DNA of 64,000 nucleotides from JANQRA01 sp035550735 (GTDB lineage: Bacteria; Actinomycetota; Acidimicrobiia; Spongiisociales; ZC4RG35): NCBI GenBank assembly GCA_035550735.1, contig DASZOM010000033.1, forward strand, positions 25,433 to 89,432, in the 5' to 3' direction. The notes beneath the pieces were generated by a model, which was not told where the DNA came from, made no database searches, and worked only from the letters and a program-made list of their open reading frames with translations. The position numbers were made by a program, and so were the translations under genes. How positions within the stretch are numbered: position 1 is the first letter of the stretch; each line of letters starts with the position of its first letter. Shown in pieces: positions 32,881-40,888 of the stretch.

Positions 32881-35175
32881 ATGCCAACCCGGACATCCAC
32901 CCGCAAGGGCTCCGGGCGGAGACGGGTGTCCACGAAGCAGAAGACGAGGCCGAAGAGGTCTCGAAACAGATCGCTCACCGCGTCACTGGCGTCGATGCGC
33001 GCCGCGGTGAGAAACACCCTGGGGCGTCAGACCGACGACGTCTGGGGTGTGATCCTCCTCGTTCTCTCCATGCTGGTGACCCTGGCCTTCTTCGATCTCG
33101 CCGGGCCGGTGGGCGACGGGTTCGAGTCGGGATCGAGGCTCCTCTTCGGGGTATGGCGCTTCGCGGTCCCGATAGCCCTCGCCGGCATCGGCATCGGGAT
33201 GATCGTGGGCAAGCCGCGTGACGGTGCCCGCAAGCTGGTCGTCGGCGGTGTGGCCACCTTCGTCGGCACACTCGCCCTCTTCCACCTTCTTACCGGAGCG
33301 GTCGCGCTCCGACCCAGCATCGAACTGGTGCAGGAGCGGGGTGGGGCGGTCGGCTCGTTGATCGCATTCCCACTTCGCCGCATCCTCGGACACTGGGGCG
33401 CTTTCGTCGTTCTCTCCTCCTCGATAGGGATGGGAGTCCTGGTGGTGACCGGTACCTCGGTTCGGGAGCTGTTCACGGGGATCGTCGATCTCTGGCGCGG
33501 GCTTCGCAGGATGGCGCGTGAGGTCTTTGCCGGCGATCCCGATCGACGGGGCGCACACGTCGCGCCACGGCCCGCGCCGATCGTCGAGCAGAAGCCAAGG
33601 GGCAAGCACGCCAAGCCGGACGAGCAGCGCCCGCCCAAGGACCAGCCGGCCAAGCGTGTGGTGAAGCCGCGACCGGATCCGGTCGCCGTGACCCTGGACC
33701 TGACGACCCCCGAGTACCAACTCCCTCCACTTTCCCTGCTCGACGGTGGAACCGGGGGAGAGGTGAACAAGCGGTCGTTGGAGGACACGGCACGCCAGCT
33801 CGAGGACACACTGCTCCAGCACGGGGTCGACGCCACTTTGACCAAGATCGTCCCCGGGCCGACCGTCACCCGATACGAGATCGAGCTCGCTCCCGGGGTC
33901 AAGGTCAACAGGGTGTCCAACCTCTCCCACGACATCGCCTACGCCCTGGCCACGCCCGACGTCAGGCTCCTGGTACCCATCCCGGGGAAGTCGGCGATCG
34001 GCGTGGAGGTGCCCAATGTCAAGCGCCGCCTCGTCTCCCTCGGTGACATCCTCTCCAGCCCGGAGGCGGCCCGACCGGCGCATCCGCTCACCGTGGGCCT
34101 GGGAATGGACATCTCAGGCCAGCCCCGGCTCCTCAACCTGGCCGAGCTGCCCCATGTCCTCATCGCCGGAGCCACCGGGGCAGGGAAGTCGTCCTGCATC
34201 AACTCGATCGTGACCTCGCTGCTGATGCGCACCCACCCCGACGACGTCCGGGTGATCATGGTCGACCCGAAACGTGTCGAGCTGGGCCAGTACAACGGGG
34301 TGCCGCATCTGCTGACACGGGTGATCACCAACCCGAAGAAGGCAAACGAGGCGCTGAAGTGGGCCGTGGCCGAGATGGACCGCCGCTACGACCTCCTCGC
34401 CGAGGCCAGGGTCCGTGACATCGAGGGCTATCGGGACAAGCTCGACGCCGGCGGTCTCGATCCCGAGGGCTTCGACCGCTTCCCCTACATCGTCGTGGTG
34501 ATCGACGAGCTCAACGACCTGATGATGGTGGCGGGCAAGGAGGTCGAGGAATCGATCGTTCGCATCGCCCAGATGGCACGAGCGGTGGGCATCCACCTGG
34601 TCATCGCCACCCAGAGGCCCTCGGTGGACGTGATCACCGGCGTGATCAAGGCAAACGTGCCGAGCCGTCTCGCCTTCAGTGTCGCCTCCCAGACCGACAG
34701 CCGGGTGATAATCGACGGCGCCGGCGCCGAGAAGCTGGTGGGCATGGGCGACATGCTGGTGGTGACCGCCAAGGAGCCGCGGCCCCAGCGGATACAGGGG
34801 GCTTGGGTGAGGGAGACCGAGGTGCATGCCGTGGTCGAGTGGGTCAGGGCGCAGAGAGAGGCCCAGTACCAGGACCAGCAGGTGCTCGAGGTCGCTGCCG
34901 CGGCGGCAGCCGCTTCCGCCGCCGCCGAGGAGGAGGACGACGTCGACACCGAGCTGGTCCGTCAGGCGATGGAGCTGGTGGTCCGGTCCCAGCTCGGCTC
35001 CACCTCGATGCTGCAGCGAAAGCTCCGAATCGGCTTCGCCCGGGCAGGCCGGGTGATGGATGCCCTGGAGCGCCAGGGCGTGGTCGGCCCTTCGCTGGGA
35101 AGCAAGGCACGGGACGTCTTGATGACCGTCGAGGAGCTCGAAGGTGTCATGGAGACGGAGTCGGCCCCGGTCTGA
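32881..35175 (+). CDS. ftsK: FtsK/SpoIIIE DNA translocase
   Basis: A 764-residue septal DNA pump. A very basic N-terminus (about 1-45) precedes four membrane helices (about 55-195), a charged linker, then the motor with Walker A G-A-T-G-A-G-K-S at 430-437 and Walker B in I-V-V-V-I-D-E-L-N-D-L. The C-terminal gamma winged helix (about 690-755) should read KOPS/SRS-type sequences. The length is typical of actinobacterial FtsK. A TATTGT box at 32865-32870 could be a -10 element placing transcription close to the ATG. Confidence 0.95.
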   Translation: MPTRTSTRKGSGRRRVSTKQKTRPKRSRNRSLTASLASMRAAVRNTLGRQTDDVWGVILLVLSMLVTLAFFDLAGPVGDGFESGSRLLFGVWRFAVPIALAGIGIGMIVGKPRDGARKLVVGGVATFVGTLALFHLLTGAVALRPSIELVQERGGAVGSLIAFPLRRILGHWGAFVVLSSSIGMGVLVVTGTSVRELFTGIVDLWRGLRRMAREVFAGDPDRRGAHVAPRPAPIVEQKPRGKHAKPDEQRPPKDQPAKRVVKPRPDPVAVTLDLTTPEYQLPPLSLLDGGTGGEVNKRSLEDTARQLEDTLLQHGVDATLTKIVPGPTVTRYEIELAPGVKVNRVSNLSHDIAYALATPDVRLLVPIPGKSAIGVEVPNVKRRLVSLGDILSSPEAARPAHPLTVGLGMDISGQPRLLNLAELPHVLIAGATGAGKSSCINSIVTSLLMRTHPDDVRVIMVDPKRVELGQYNGVPHLLTRVITNPKKANEALKWAVAEMDRRYDLLAEARVRDIEGYRDKLDAGGLDPEGFDRFPYIVVVIDELNDLMMVAGKEVEESIVRIAQMARAVGIHLVIATQRPSVDVITGVIKANVPSRLAFSVASQTDSRVIIDGAGAEKLVGMGDMLVVTAKEPRPQRIQGAWVRETEVHAVVEWVRAQREAQYQDQQVLEVAAAAAAASAAAEEEDDVDTELVRQAMELVVRSQLGSTSMLQRKLRIGFARAGRVMDALERQGVVGPSLGSKARDVLMTVEELEGVMETESAPV

Positions 35176-35248
35176 TGGGCCGATTCGGAATGGTCGGCCC
35201 AGGTCTAAGCTCGCCCGGGTTCGTCTCTAGTTCCACGAGGTGTTTGGC

Positions 35249-35302
35249 GTGAGCTCACGCAGGTCAGGGCTTGGTCGCGGGCTCGATGCATTGATCCCCA
35301 CG
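35249..35302 (+). other. ParB-like N-terminal segment fused to E1 alpha
   Basis: The codons read M-S-S-R-R-S-G-L-G-R-G-L-D-A-L-I-P-T. The R-x-G-L-G-R-G-L-x-A-L-I-P core is the conserved N-terminal box of chromosomal ParB/Spo0J, the part that contacts ParA. Nothing of the ParB CTPase or HTH domains follows; the frame passes through a 19-residue linker into E1 alpha. It looks like the 5' end, with ribosome site, of a parB copy joined in frame to the dehydrogenase gene. Confidence 0.55.
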
Positions 35303-36385
35303 GCTTCGGGCGAGGCAACGCTGTCGGTGATCGGGCAGACTTCGGGTGATGATTCGATGTTCTCGCTGATCAACCCGGACGGCTCGGTCCGCGATCGCCT
35401 TCCCCTGACCCTCGACGAGATGAAGGCGCTCTATGCCGACATGGTTGAGGCGCGCACCTACGACGACAAGTCGATGGCGATGCAACGCCAGGGCCGGCTC
35501 GCCACCTACGCCCCGTTCCGGGGCCAGGAGGCGGCGCAGATCGGGGCCGCCGCCGCCCTGGCCGAGGACGATTGGGTGGCGGCCACCTACCGGGACGCCG
35601 CGCTCAACTGGCGTGCCGGCTATCCCTGGGAGCTGCTGATCCTGGGTCGCACCGGGGACGAGAGGGGTGGCCAGGTTCCGGAAGGGGTCAACATCCTCCC
35701 GCCCTCGATCACGGTGGGCGGCCACATGATCCACGCCGTCGGTCTCTCCTGGGCCGAGAAGCTGTCAGGCTCCGACCGCATCGCCCTCACCTCCTTCGGC
35801 GATGGGGCCACCTCCGAGGGAGATTTCCACGAGGCGATGAACTTCGCCTCCGTCTACCGGACACCGACGGTGTTCCTGTGTCAGAACAACGGCTACGCCA
35901 TCTCCTACCCGACCTCGGAACAGACCCGGTCGGACACGATCGCGGTCAAGGCGGACGCCTACGGGATGCCTGGGATCCGCGTCGACGGCAACGACGTGGT
36001 TGCCGTGCTCGTGGCGGTGCGCGAGGCGGTGTCCCTGGCGCGCGCCGGCGACGGGCCGAGTCTCATCGAGGCGGTCACCTATCGGATGGGCCCGCACACG
36101 ACGGCCGACGACCCGGACCGCTATAGGGACGGGAGCGATGTGACGGTGTGGGCGGAAAGGGATCCCCTGGAGAGAGTGCGCCTCCTCCTCGAGCGTCAGG
36201 GCGCCTGGGACGAGGATTGGCAGACCGAGCTGGAGTCTGAGGCGTCGGAGACCATCGAGGCCGCGGTTGCCTGGGCCGAGTCGGTGCCTCCTCCGACCTT
36301 CGCCGAGATGCTCAACCGGGTCTACGCCCAACCCAGCCCCGCGTTGCGGGAGCACCTGGAGACGGGAGAGCCGAGTCAGATGTGA
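35249..36385 (+). CDS. 2-oxoacid dehydrogenase E1 alpha subunit with ParB-like N-terminal tag
   Basis: From Met37 (ATG 35357) the protein is a normal thiamine-diphosphate E1 alpha chain of about 342 residues: R-G-Q-E-A-A-Q-I-G, D-G-A-T-S-E-G-D-F-H-E-A-M-N-F-A for the TPP site, Q-N-N-G-Y-A-I-S, and Y-R-x-G-P-H-T-T-A-D-D-P. With E1 beta and E2 it would oxidatively decarboxylate pyruvate or a branched-chain 2-oxoacid. The best ribosome site (GAGG, 7 nt) belongs to GTG 35249, which adds 36 residues. The first 18 match the start of ParB proteins (see the separate entry). I keep GTG 35249, with ATG 35357 as the alternative. No E3 gene is in the window. Confidence 0.9.
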   Translation: MSSRRSGLGRGLDALIPTASGEATLSVIGQTSGDDSMFSLINPDGSVRDRLPLTLDEMKALYADMVEARTYDDKSMAMQRQGRLATYAPFRGQEAAQIGAAAALAEDDWVAATYRDAALNWRAGYPWELLILGRTGDERGGQVPEGVNILPPSITVGGHMIHAVGLSWAEKLSGSDRIALTSFGDGATSEGDFHEAMNFASVYRTPTVFLCQNNGYAISYPTSEQTRSDTIAVKADAYGMPGIRVDGNDVVAVLVAVREAVSLARAGDGPSLIEAVTYRMGPHTTADDPDRYRDGSDVTVWAERDPLERVRLLLERQGAWDEDWQTELESEASETIEAAVAWAESVPPPTFAEMLNRVYAQPSPALREHLETGEPSQM

Positions 36386-36435
36386 GCAGATGTTGACCTA
36401 CAGCGTCCAAATTTGCACAAACCTCGGGGATCGGC

Positions 36436-37413
36436 ATGCCTGAGGTAAACCTCGCCCAGGCGATCAACGGGGCGTTGGACACCGCGTTGCGCAACGACCC
36501 GCGCGTGGTCCTGCTCGGCGAGGACATCGGTCGGGCCGGTGGTGTCTTCCGCATCACCGACGGGCTCAGGGCGAGTCACGGGCCCGATCGAGTCTTCGAC
36601 ACCCCGGTCGCCGAGTCCGGCATCGTCGGCGCAGCCTTCGGGATGGCGGTCGCAGGGATGCATCCGATAGCCGAGCTGCAGTTCCTCGGCTTCTCCTATC
36701 CCGCCTACGACCAGATCATCAATCACGTCGCCCGGATCAGGAACCGCACCAACCACCGCTTCAGCGCGCCGATGGTCATCCGGATCCCCTACGGAGGGGG
36801 GATCGGGGCGGCGGAGCATCATTCCGAGTCGACCGAGGCGATATATGCCCACATCCCCGGGATCAAGGTCGTGGTCCCCTCCACGCCCGCGGATGCCCGG
36901 GGCCTGCTGCTCGCCGCCGTGGAGGACCCCGACCCGGTGATCTTCCTGGAGCCGATTCGCCTCTACCGCGCCATCAGGGAAGACGTGCCCGAAGCAGTCG
37001 ATCGGGTGGAGATCGGGCCGGTTCGCGTGGAGAGGTCTGGAGACGACATCACCCTGATCAGCTGGGGGGCGATGATGAAAGAGACTCGTGCCGCGGCCGG
37101 CGCCTTGGCCGAGGACGGCTACTCGGTCGAGGTGATAGACGTGCGGACCCTGGCCCCCCTCGATCGTGACGGGATCGTGGCGTCGGTGGAGAAGACTGGG
37201 CGGGCGGTGATCATCCACGAGGCACCGCTCACCGGTGGGTTCGGGGGCGAGATCGCCGCGACCATCACCGAGCGAGCGCTCTACTCGCTGCTCGCACCGA
37301 TCAAGCGGGTCACCGGGTGGGACACGGTCTTCCCGTTGAAGCGCTCCGAGGCCCACTACCTTCCCTCGGTGGACCGAATCGTCTCTGCTGCGCACGAGAC
37401 CCTGGAGGTTTGA
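36436..37413 (+). CDS. 2-oxoacid dehydrogenase E1 beta subunit
   Basis: A 325-residue transketolase-like chain. Features are L-G-E-D-I-G near residue 33, F-D-T-P-V-A-E-S-G-I-V-G-A-A-F-G, P-I-A-E-L-Q-F, I-R-I-P-Y-G-G-G-I-G-A-A-E-H-H-S-E-S (the active-site loop with His pair), and the C-terminal domain from about 200. It pairs with the E1 alpha just upstream. The H-H-S-E-S loop is more like branched-chain than AceE-type enzymes, so the substrate may be branched 2-oxoacids or pyruvate. It abuts the E2 gene: TGA at 37411-37413 and GTG at 37414. Confidence 0.93.
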   Translation: MPEVNLAQAINGALDTALRNDPRVVLLGEDIGRAGGVFRITDGLRASHGPDRVFDTPVAESGIVGAAFGMAVAGMHPIAELQFLGFSYPAYDQIINHVARIRNRTNHRFSAPMVIRIPYGGGIGAAEHHSESTEAIYAHIPGIKVVVPSTPADARGLLLAAVEDPDPVIFLEPIRLYRAIREDVPEAVDRVEIGPVRVERSGDDITLISWGAMMKETRAAAGALAEDGYSVEVIDVRTLAPLDRDGIVASVEKTGRAVIIHEAPLTGGFGGEIAATITERALYSLLAPIKRVTGWDTVFPLKRSEAHYLPSVDRIVSAAHETLEV

Positions 37414-38724
37414 GTGACCCGCGAGTTCCGGCTTCCCGACATCGGTGAGGGCCTCACCGAAGCCGAGATCGTTCGCTGGCTGGTCCCGGTCGGAGAGCGG
37501 GTGGAGACGGACCAGCCCATCGTCGAGGTGGAGACGGACAAGGCCGTGGTCGAGATCCCGTCTCCGTTCGCAGGGATCGTCCTGTCCCATGGTGGCGCCG
37601 AGGGCGAGATCGTCCGGGTCGGTCAGGTGCTGGTCACCATCGGGGACGAAGGAGAGCGACCGACACCGCCACCCGAGCCGTCCCCGGTCGCCGTCTCCCA
37701 GCGGGAAGCCCCCCCGATCGTCGGCACCCTCAGTGACGAGGCGGAAGTCCTCACCCCGGGCGTCAGCGATGTCCCGTCGAGCCCGGTCGTCCAGGCGCTT
37801 CCCCTGGTGCGCAAGCTGGCGCGTGATCACGACATCGATCTGAGCACGATCGCGGGAACAGGTCCCGGCGGTCGGATCACCCGTGAGGACGTGGAGGCTG
37901 CGATCGAGGCGGCTTCGGGCCGGCCCCACCGGGAGGAGGCGGTGGAGGGGATGCCGGTCGGCGCCGGTCACGGTGTCGGCGACGACCTGGAGGAGCCGGA
38001 GACCGTGCCATCAGCGACGACCACACCGGTCGGCGGCAAGCGGGAGGAGGAGCGCCGCCCGATGAGCCGTCTCCGCCGCACGATCGCTGCGAACATGGTG
38101 AAGAGCTGGTCGGAGATCCCCCACGTCACCAGTTTCGACGAGGTCGACGCCACCCGTCTCCTCGAGGTGCGCCGGGCTCTCGGCGACCGCCACGGGCTGA
38201 GCATCCCGGTCGAGGCGCTGGTCATCAAGGCGGTGATCCCGGCAATCGACGAGTTCCCGGAGCTCAACGCGACGGTCGACGGGGACGATCTCGTCCTCCA
38301 CGGGGCCCGCGACATCGGAATCGCCGTGGACACCCCGGAGGGTCTCCTGGTGGCGGTGGTCAGGGAGGCCGGTTCGAAGAGTGTGCTCGAGCTTGCCTCC
38401 GAGATCCGACGTCTCGGTGAAGGAGCCCGGGAGCGCAGCCTCGGTCCCGATGAGCTCACCGGCCAGACCTTCACCGTCACCAACATAGGGGCCGTGGGGG
38501 GCGGACACGGGACACCCATCGTCCCCCACGGGACGACGGCCATCCTCTCGGTGGGTCGCGCCCGGTTGCGCCCGGTCGTGTTCGGAGAGGATCTCGGCAT
38601 CGCCCCGGTGATGCCGCTGTCGCTGTCTTACGACCATCGGGTGATCGACGGGGCGGTGGGTAGGCGGTTCATGGCGCTGGTGATCGAGAACCTCGATGAG
38701 CCGGCTCTCTTCCTGGCGGTGTGA
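37414..38724 (+). CDS. 2-oxoacid dehydrogenase E2 (lipoyl acyltransferase)
   Basis: A 436-residue E2. It has one N-terminal lipoyl domain (about 1-78) with the lipoylated lysine in E-T-D-K-A-V-V-E-I, a peripheral subunit-binding domain near 125-160 (V-R-K-L-A-R-D-H-D-I-D-L), a flexible linker and the C-terminal catalytic domain with S-Y-D-H-R-V-I-D-G-A containing the active-site His and Asp. The start is GTG. Its TGA (38722-38724) overlaps the ATG of the AhpD-like gene, so the two are translationally coupled. That is a meaningful pairing because dihydrolipoyl E2 is the known reductant of mycobacterial AhpD. Confidence 0.94.
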   Translation: MTREFRLPDIGEGLTEAEIVRWLVPVGERVETDQPIVEVETDKAVVEIPSPFAGIVLSHGGAEGEIVRVGQVLVTIGDEGERPTPPPEPSPVAVSQREAPPIVGTLSDEAEVLTPGVSDVPSSPVVQALPLVRKLARDHDIDLSTIAGTGPGGRITREDVEAAIEAASGRPHREEAVEGMPVGAGHGVGDDLEEPETVPSATTTPVGGKREEERRPMSRLRRTIAANMVKSWSEIPHVTSFDEVDATRLLEVRRALGDRHGLSIPVEALVIKAVIPAIDEFPELNATVDGDDLVLHGARDIGIAVDTPEGLLVAVVREAGSKSVLELASEIRRLGEGARERSLGPDELTGQTFTVTNIGAVGGGHGTPIVPHGTTAILSVGRARLRPVVFGEDLGIAPVMPLSLSYDHRVIDGAVGRRFMALVIENLDEPALFLAV

Positions 38725-39290
38725 TGCCACACGTCCACGTCGTCCCCTACGACGAGTCGGCGGGAGTGGTCCGTGAGGAGTACGACGCCGCCATCGCCCG
38801 CGCCGGCCGCATCTGGAACATCGTCTCGATCCAGAGCATGCAGCCTGAGGTGCTGCGGGACTCGATGCGGATCTACCGCACGATCATGCACGGGCCTTCT
38901 CCGCTGAGCCGAGCGCAACGGGAGATGATGGCCGTCATCACCTCCCAGGCCAACGACTGTCACTACTGAATAGCTGCGCATCTGCACGACCTCCGTGCCG
39001 AGGTTGCCGACGGGACCATCGCAGATCGCATCGCGGAGGATTGGCGCACCGCAGGGCTGTCACCCGTGGACCTCGCACTCTGTGAGTATGCCGAGACGCT
39101 GACCCGGTCCCCTTCATCGGTGGACGCCACCGTCATCGAGGGCCTCCGCGCCGTCGGTCTCGACGACGTGGGGATCTCCAGCGCCACTCAGGTGATCGCC
39201 TACTTCAACTACATCAACCGGATCGCCGAGGGGCTCGGTGTGCCCATGGAGAGCTGGCTCCATGACGACGGGACGCCCCGGGAGCCCTAG
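38724..39290 (+). CDS. AhpD-like peroxidase-related protein with in-frame TGA: probable selenoprotein (CxxU)
   Basis: The frame from ATG 38724 to the stop at 39290 encodes 188 residues if TGA 38967-38969 is read as an amino acid. Before it stands M-M-A-V-I-T-S-Q-A-N-D-C-H-Y; after it I-A-A-H-L-H-D-L-R, then L-C-E-Y-A-E-T-L-T-R and A-Y-F-N-Y-I-N-R-I-A-E-G-L-G-V. This is the carboxymuconolactone decarboxylase/AhpD fold of peroxidase-related enzymes, in which C-x-x-C-x-x-x-H is the redox site. The TGA sits exactly at the second cysteine, giving Cys79-His-Tyr-Sec82 and His86. A SECIS-like hairpin follows. The other option is a nonsense mutation or base error. With standard decoding the gene would be split at 38969, leaving an 81-residue fragment. 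Confidence 0.75.
38987..39006 (+). promoter_or_regulatory. Candidate bacterial SECIS hairpin
   Basis: Starting 17 nt after the TGA, CGACCTC (38987-38993) pairs with GAGGTTG (39000-39006), seven pairs including one G-U. The loop is the 6-nt CGTGCC (38994-38999). Bacterial SECIS elements lie inside the coding region, with the apical loop about 16-37 nt after UGA and a G among the first two loop bases. Here the loop starts at nt 25 and its second base is G. A competing 5-bp stem (GCACG with CGTGC) is possible but shorter. Confidence 0.5.
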
Positions 39291-39299
39291 CCTGCCCCC

Positions 39300-40793
39300 A
39301 TGGCCAAGGACCCCGAGAAGCAGGCAGGCAAGAAGAAGGACAAGGCCAAGCCCAAGGCCGAGATGCCCGAGGTGAAGGATCGCAAGGCGTCGAGACAGTT
39401 CACCGGGAAGTTCGGCCGCAAACAGGTCTCCTACACCGCCACGGCCGCCACACAGGTCTTCGACGTAGGTGACGACAAGGTCTCGTTCTTCTACGTCTCC
39501 TACACCCAGGACGACGCAGATCCGGCGTCTCGTCCGGTGATGTTCTGCTTCAACGGAGGCCCGGGCTCGTCGACCGTGTGGCTCAACCTCGGCTTGTTCG
39601 GCCCGAAGCGGATGATGTTCGACGATCAAGGATTCAAGGTCGGGATGCAGGGGAAACTGGTCGACAACGACCAGTCGATCCTCGATGTCTCCGATGTGGT
39701 CTGCATCGACGCCATGGGGACGGGGCTGAGCCGGACTGCCAAGAAGGGCAAGGAGAAGAGGTTCCACCACTTCAAGAAGGACATCGAGGCCTTCAGCGAG
39801 TTCATCGTCCACTACCTCAACCGCAACGGACGATGGTCGTCTCCCAAGTACCTGGCCGGTGAGAGCTACGGGACCCTGCGCGGAGCGGGGATAGCCCGGG
39901 AGCTGTTCGACAAGCACCACGTCGAGCTGAACGGGGTCATCTTCATCTCGATGATCCTCAACTACCAGACCTCTGCGATCGACCGGACCAACATGCTGGT
40001 CCACGCCGGGAACGACCTCCCGTTCGCCGTCTACCTGCCCACGTACGCCGCCACGGCCTGGTATCACAAGCGTCTCCCCAAGAAGAACCAGTCGAAGTCA
40101 CTGCGAGCCTTTCTCGACGAGGTCGAGGAGTTCGCGCTGGGGGGCTATTGGACCGCACTCGCCCAGGGAGACCGGCTCGACGCCAAGCAGAGGGCTGCCA
40201 TCGCCGGCAAGCTCGCCGATTACACCGGTCTCAGCGCCGAGTTCATCGACCTCTACAACCTGCGCATCCACATCATGAGGTTCTGCAAGGAGCTGATGCG
40301 GGAGAAGCGGCGCACGGTGGGGAGGATCGACTCGCGTTACCTCGGCATCGACCGGGACATGGCCGGCAACAACCTCGAGATCGACCCGAGCACCGACGCC
40401 TTCTCCGGGGTGGCGGCCTCGGCGCTCAACCACTACCTGCGTGACGAGATCGGGTTCGAGACCGAGGACGTCTACAACATCATGTCGTCGGACGTCTGGA
40501 AGAACTGGGACTACGAGGATTTCAAGGGCCGGTACGTCGACACGTCGGAGAACTTCCGGGAGCTGTTGTCGAGGTCGAGGGGGACCAAGGTGCTCATCGC
40601 CAACGGCTACTACGACCTGGCCACGCCGCACTTCGCCACCGAGTACACCATGTCCCACATGGGCCTCGACCCCGACGTGCGACCCAACATCCGGCTCACC
40701 TACTACGAAGCGGGGCACATGATGTACGTGCACAAGGCATCGCGGGAGCAGCTGGCCACCGACCTCAGGGAGTTCGTCCAGCAGACCTCTTAG
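39300..40793 (+). CDS. S10-family serine carboxypeptidase-like protein
   Basis: A 497-residue alpha/beta hydrolase of peptidase family S10. It has F-N-G-G-P-G-S-S for the oxyanion site, Ser189 in A-G-E-S-Y-G, Asp439 in N-G-Y-Y-D-L-A-T-P and His473 in E-A-G-H-M-M-Y, a full catalytic triad. The N-terminus is a lysine-rich stretch of about 25 residues with no hydrophobic core, so no Sec signal is seen although family members are usually exported. It follows the AhpD-like gene after 9 nt. Confidence 0.9.
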   Translation: MAKDPEKQAGKKKDKAKPKAEMPEVKDRKASRQFTGKFGRKQVSYTATAATQVFDVGDDKVSFFYVSYTQDDADPASRPVMFCFNGGPGSSTVWLNLGLFGPKRMMFDDQGFKVGMQGKLVDNDQSILDVSDVVCIDAMGTGLSRTAKKGKEKRFHHFKKDIEAFSEFIVHYLNRNGRWSSPKYLAGESYGTLRGAGIARELFDKHHVELNGVIFISMILNYQTSAIDRTNMLVHAGNDLPFAVYLPTYAATAWYHKRLPKKNQSKSLRAFLDEVEEFALGGYWTALAQGDRLDAKQRAAIAGKLADYTGLSAEFIDLYNLRIHIMRFCKELMREKRRTVGRIDSRYLGIDRDMAGNNLEIDPSTDAFSGVAASALNHYLRDEIGFETEDVYNIMSSDVWKNWDYEDFKGRYVDTSENFRELLSRSRGTKVLIANGYYDLATPHFATEYTMSHMGLDPDVRPNIRLTYYEAGHMMYVHKASREQLATDLREFVQQTS

Positions 40794-40830
40794 CCAGGAG
40801 GGCTCCACACCCCTGTCGTGCCTCCGGTGA

Positions 40831-40859
40831 TTGACACACCAGCGTGATGGTCGCATAAT
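40831..40859 (+). promoter_or_regulatory. Near-consensus sigma70-type promoter of the ABC-2 operon
   Basis: TTGACA at 40831-40836 is a perfect -35 box. After exactly 17 nt comes CATAAT (40854-40859), one base from TATAAT. It lies 30 nt upstream of the ABC permease ATG, which itself has a strong AAGGAGG ribosome site at 40877-40883. Confidence 0.7.
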
Positions 40860-40876
40860 TCAACAAGCGTTGAATT
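40857..40876. promoter_or_regulatory. Perfect palindromic operator, probable TetR-family site
   Basis: AATTCAAC (40857-40864) and GTTGAATT (40869-40876) are exact inverted copies separated by AAGC. The site overlaps the -10 box and the transcription start region, so bound repressor would block RNA polymerase. The obvious candidate is the TetR protein encoded as the last gene of the same operon (43547). Confidence 0.7.
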
Positions 40877-40888
40877 AAGGAGGCGACC

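Noticed and set aside
35232..35258. Half-match to a parS site (TGTTTGGCGTGA) next to the ParB-like start
   Set aside because: Only the left half fits the parS palindrome; the right half (GCTC) does not, so binding by ParB is not supported.
36396..36430. TTGACC plus TTTGCACAAA between E1 alpha and E1 beta as an internal promoter or RamB box
   Set aside because: No acceptable -10 element at the right distance and the box differs from the known RamB motif; the genes are close enough to share one transcript.
39066..39290. Separate 74-codon gene downstream of the TGA in the AhpD-like locus
   Set aside because: Its sequence is the C-terminal half of the AhpD-like fold in the same frame; it is better read as one gene with a recoded TGA.
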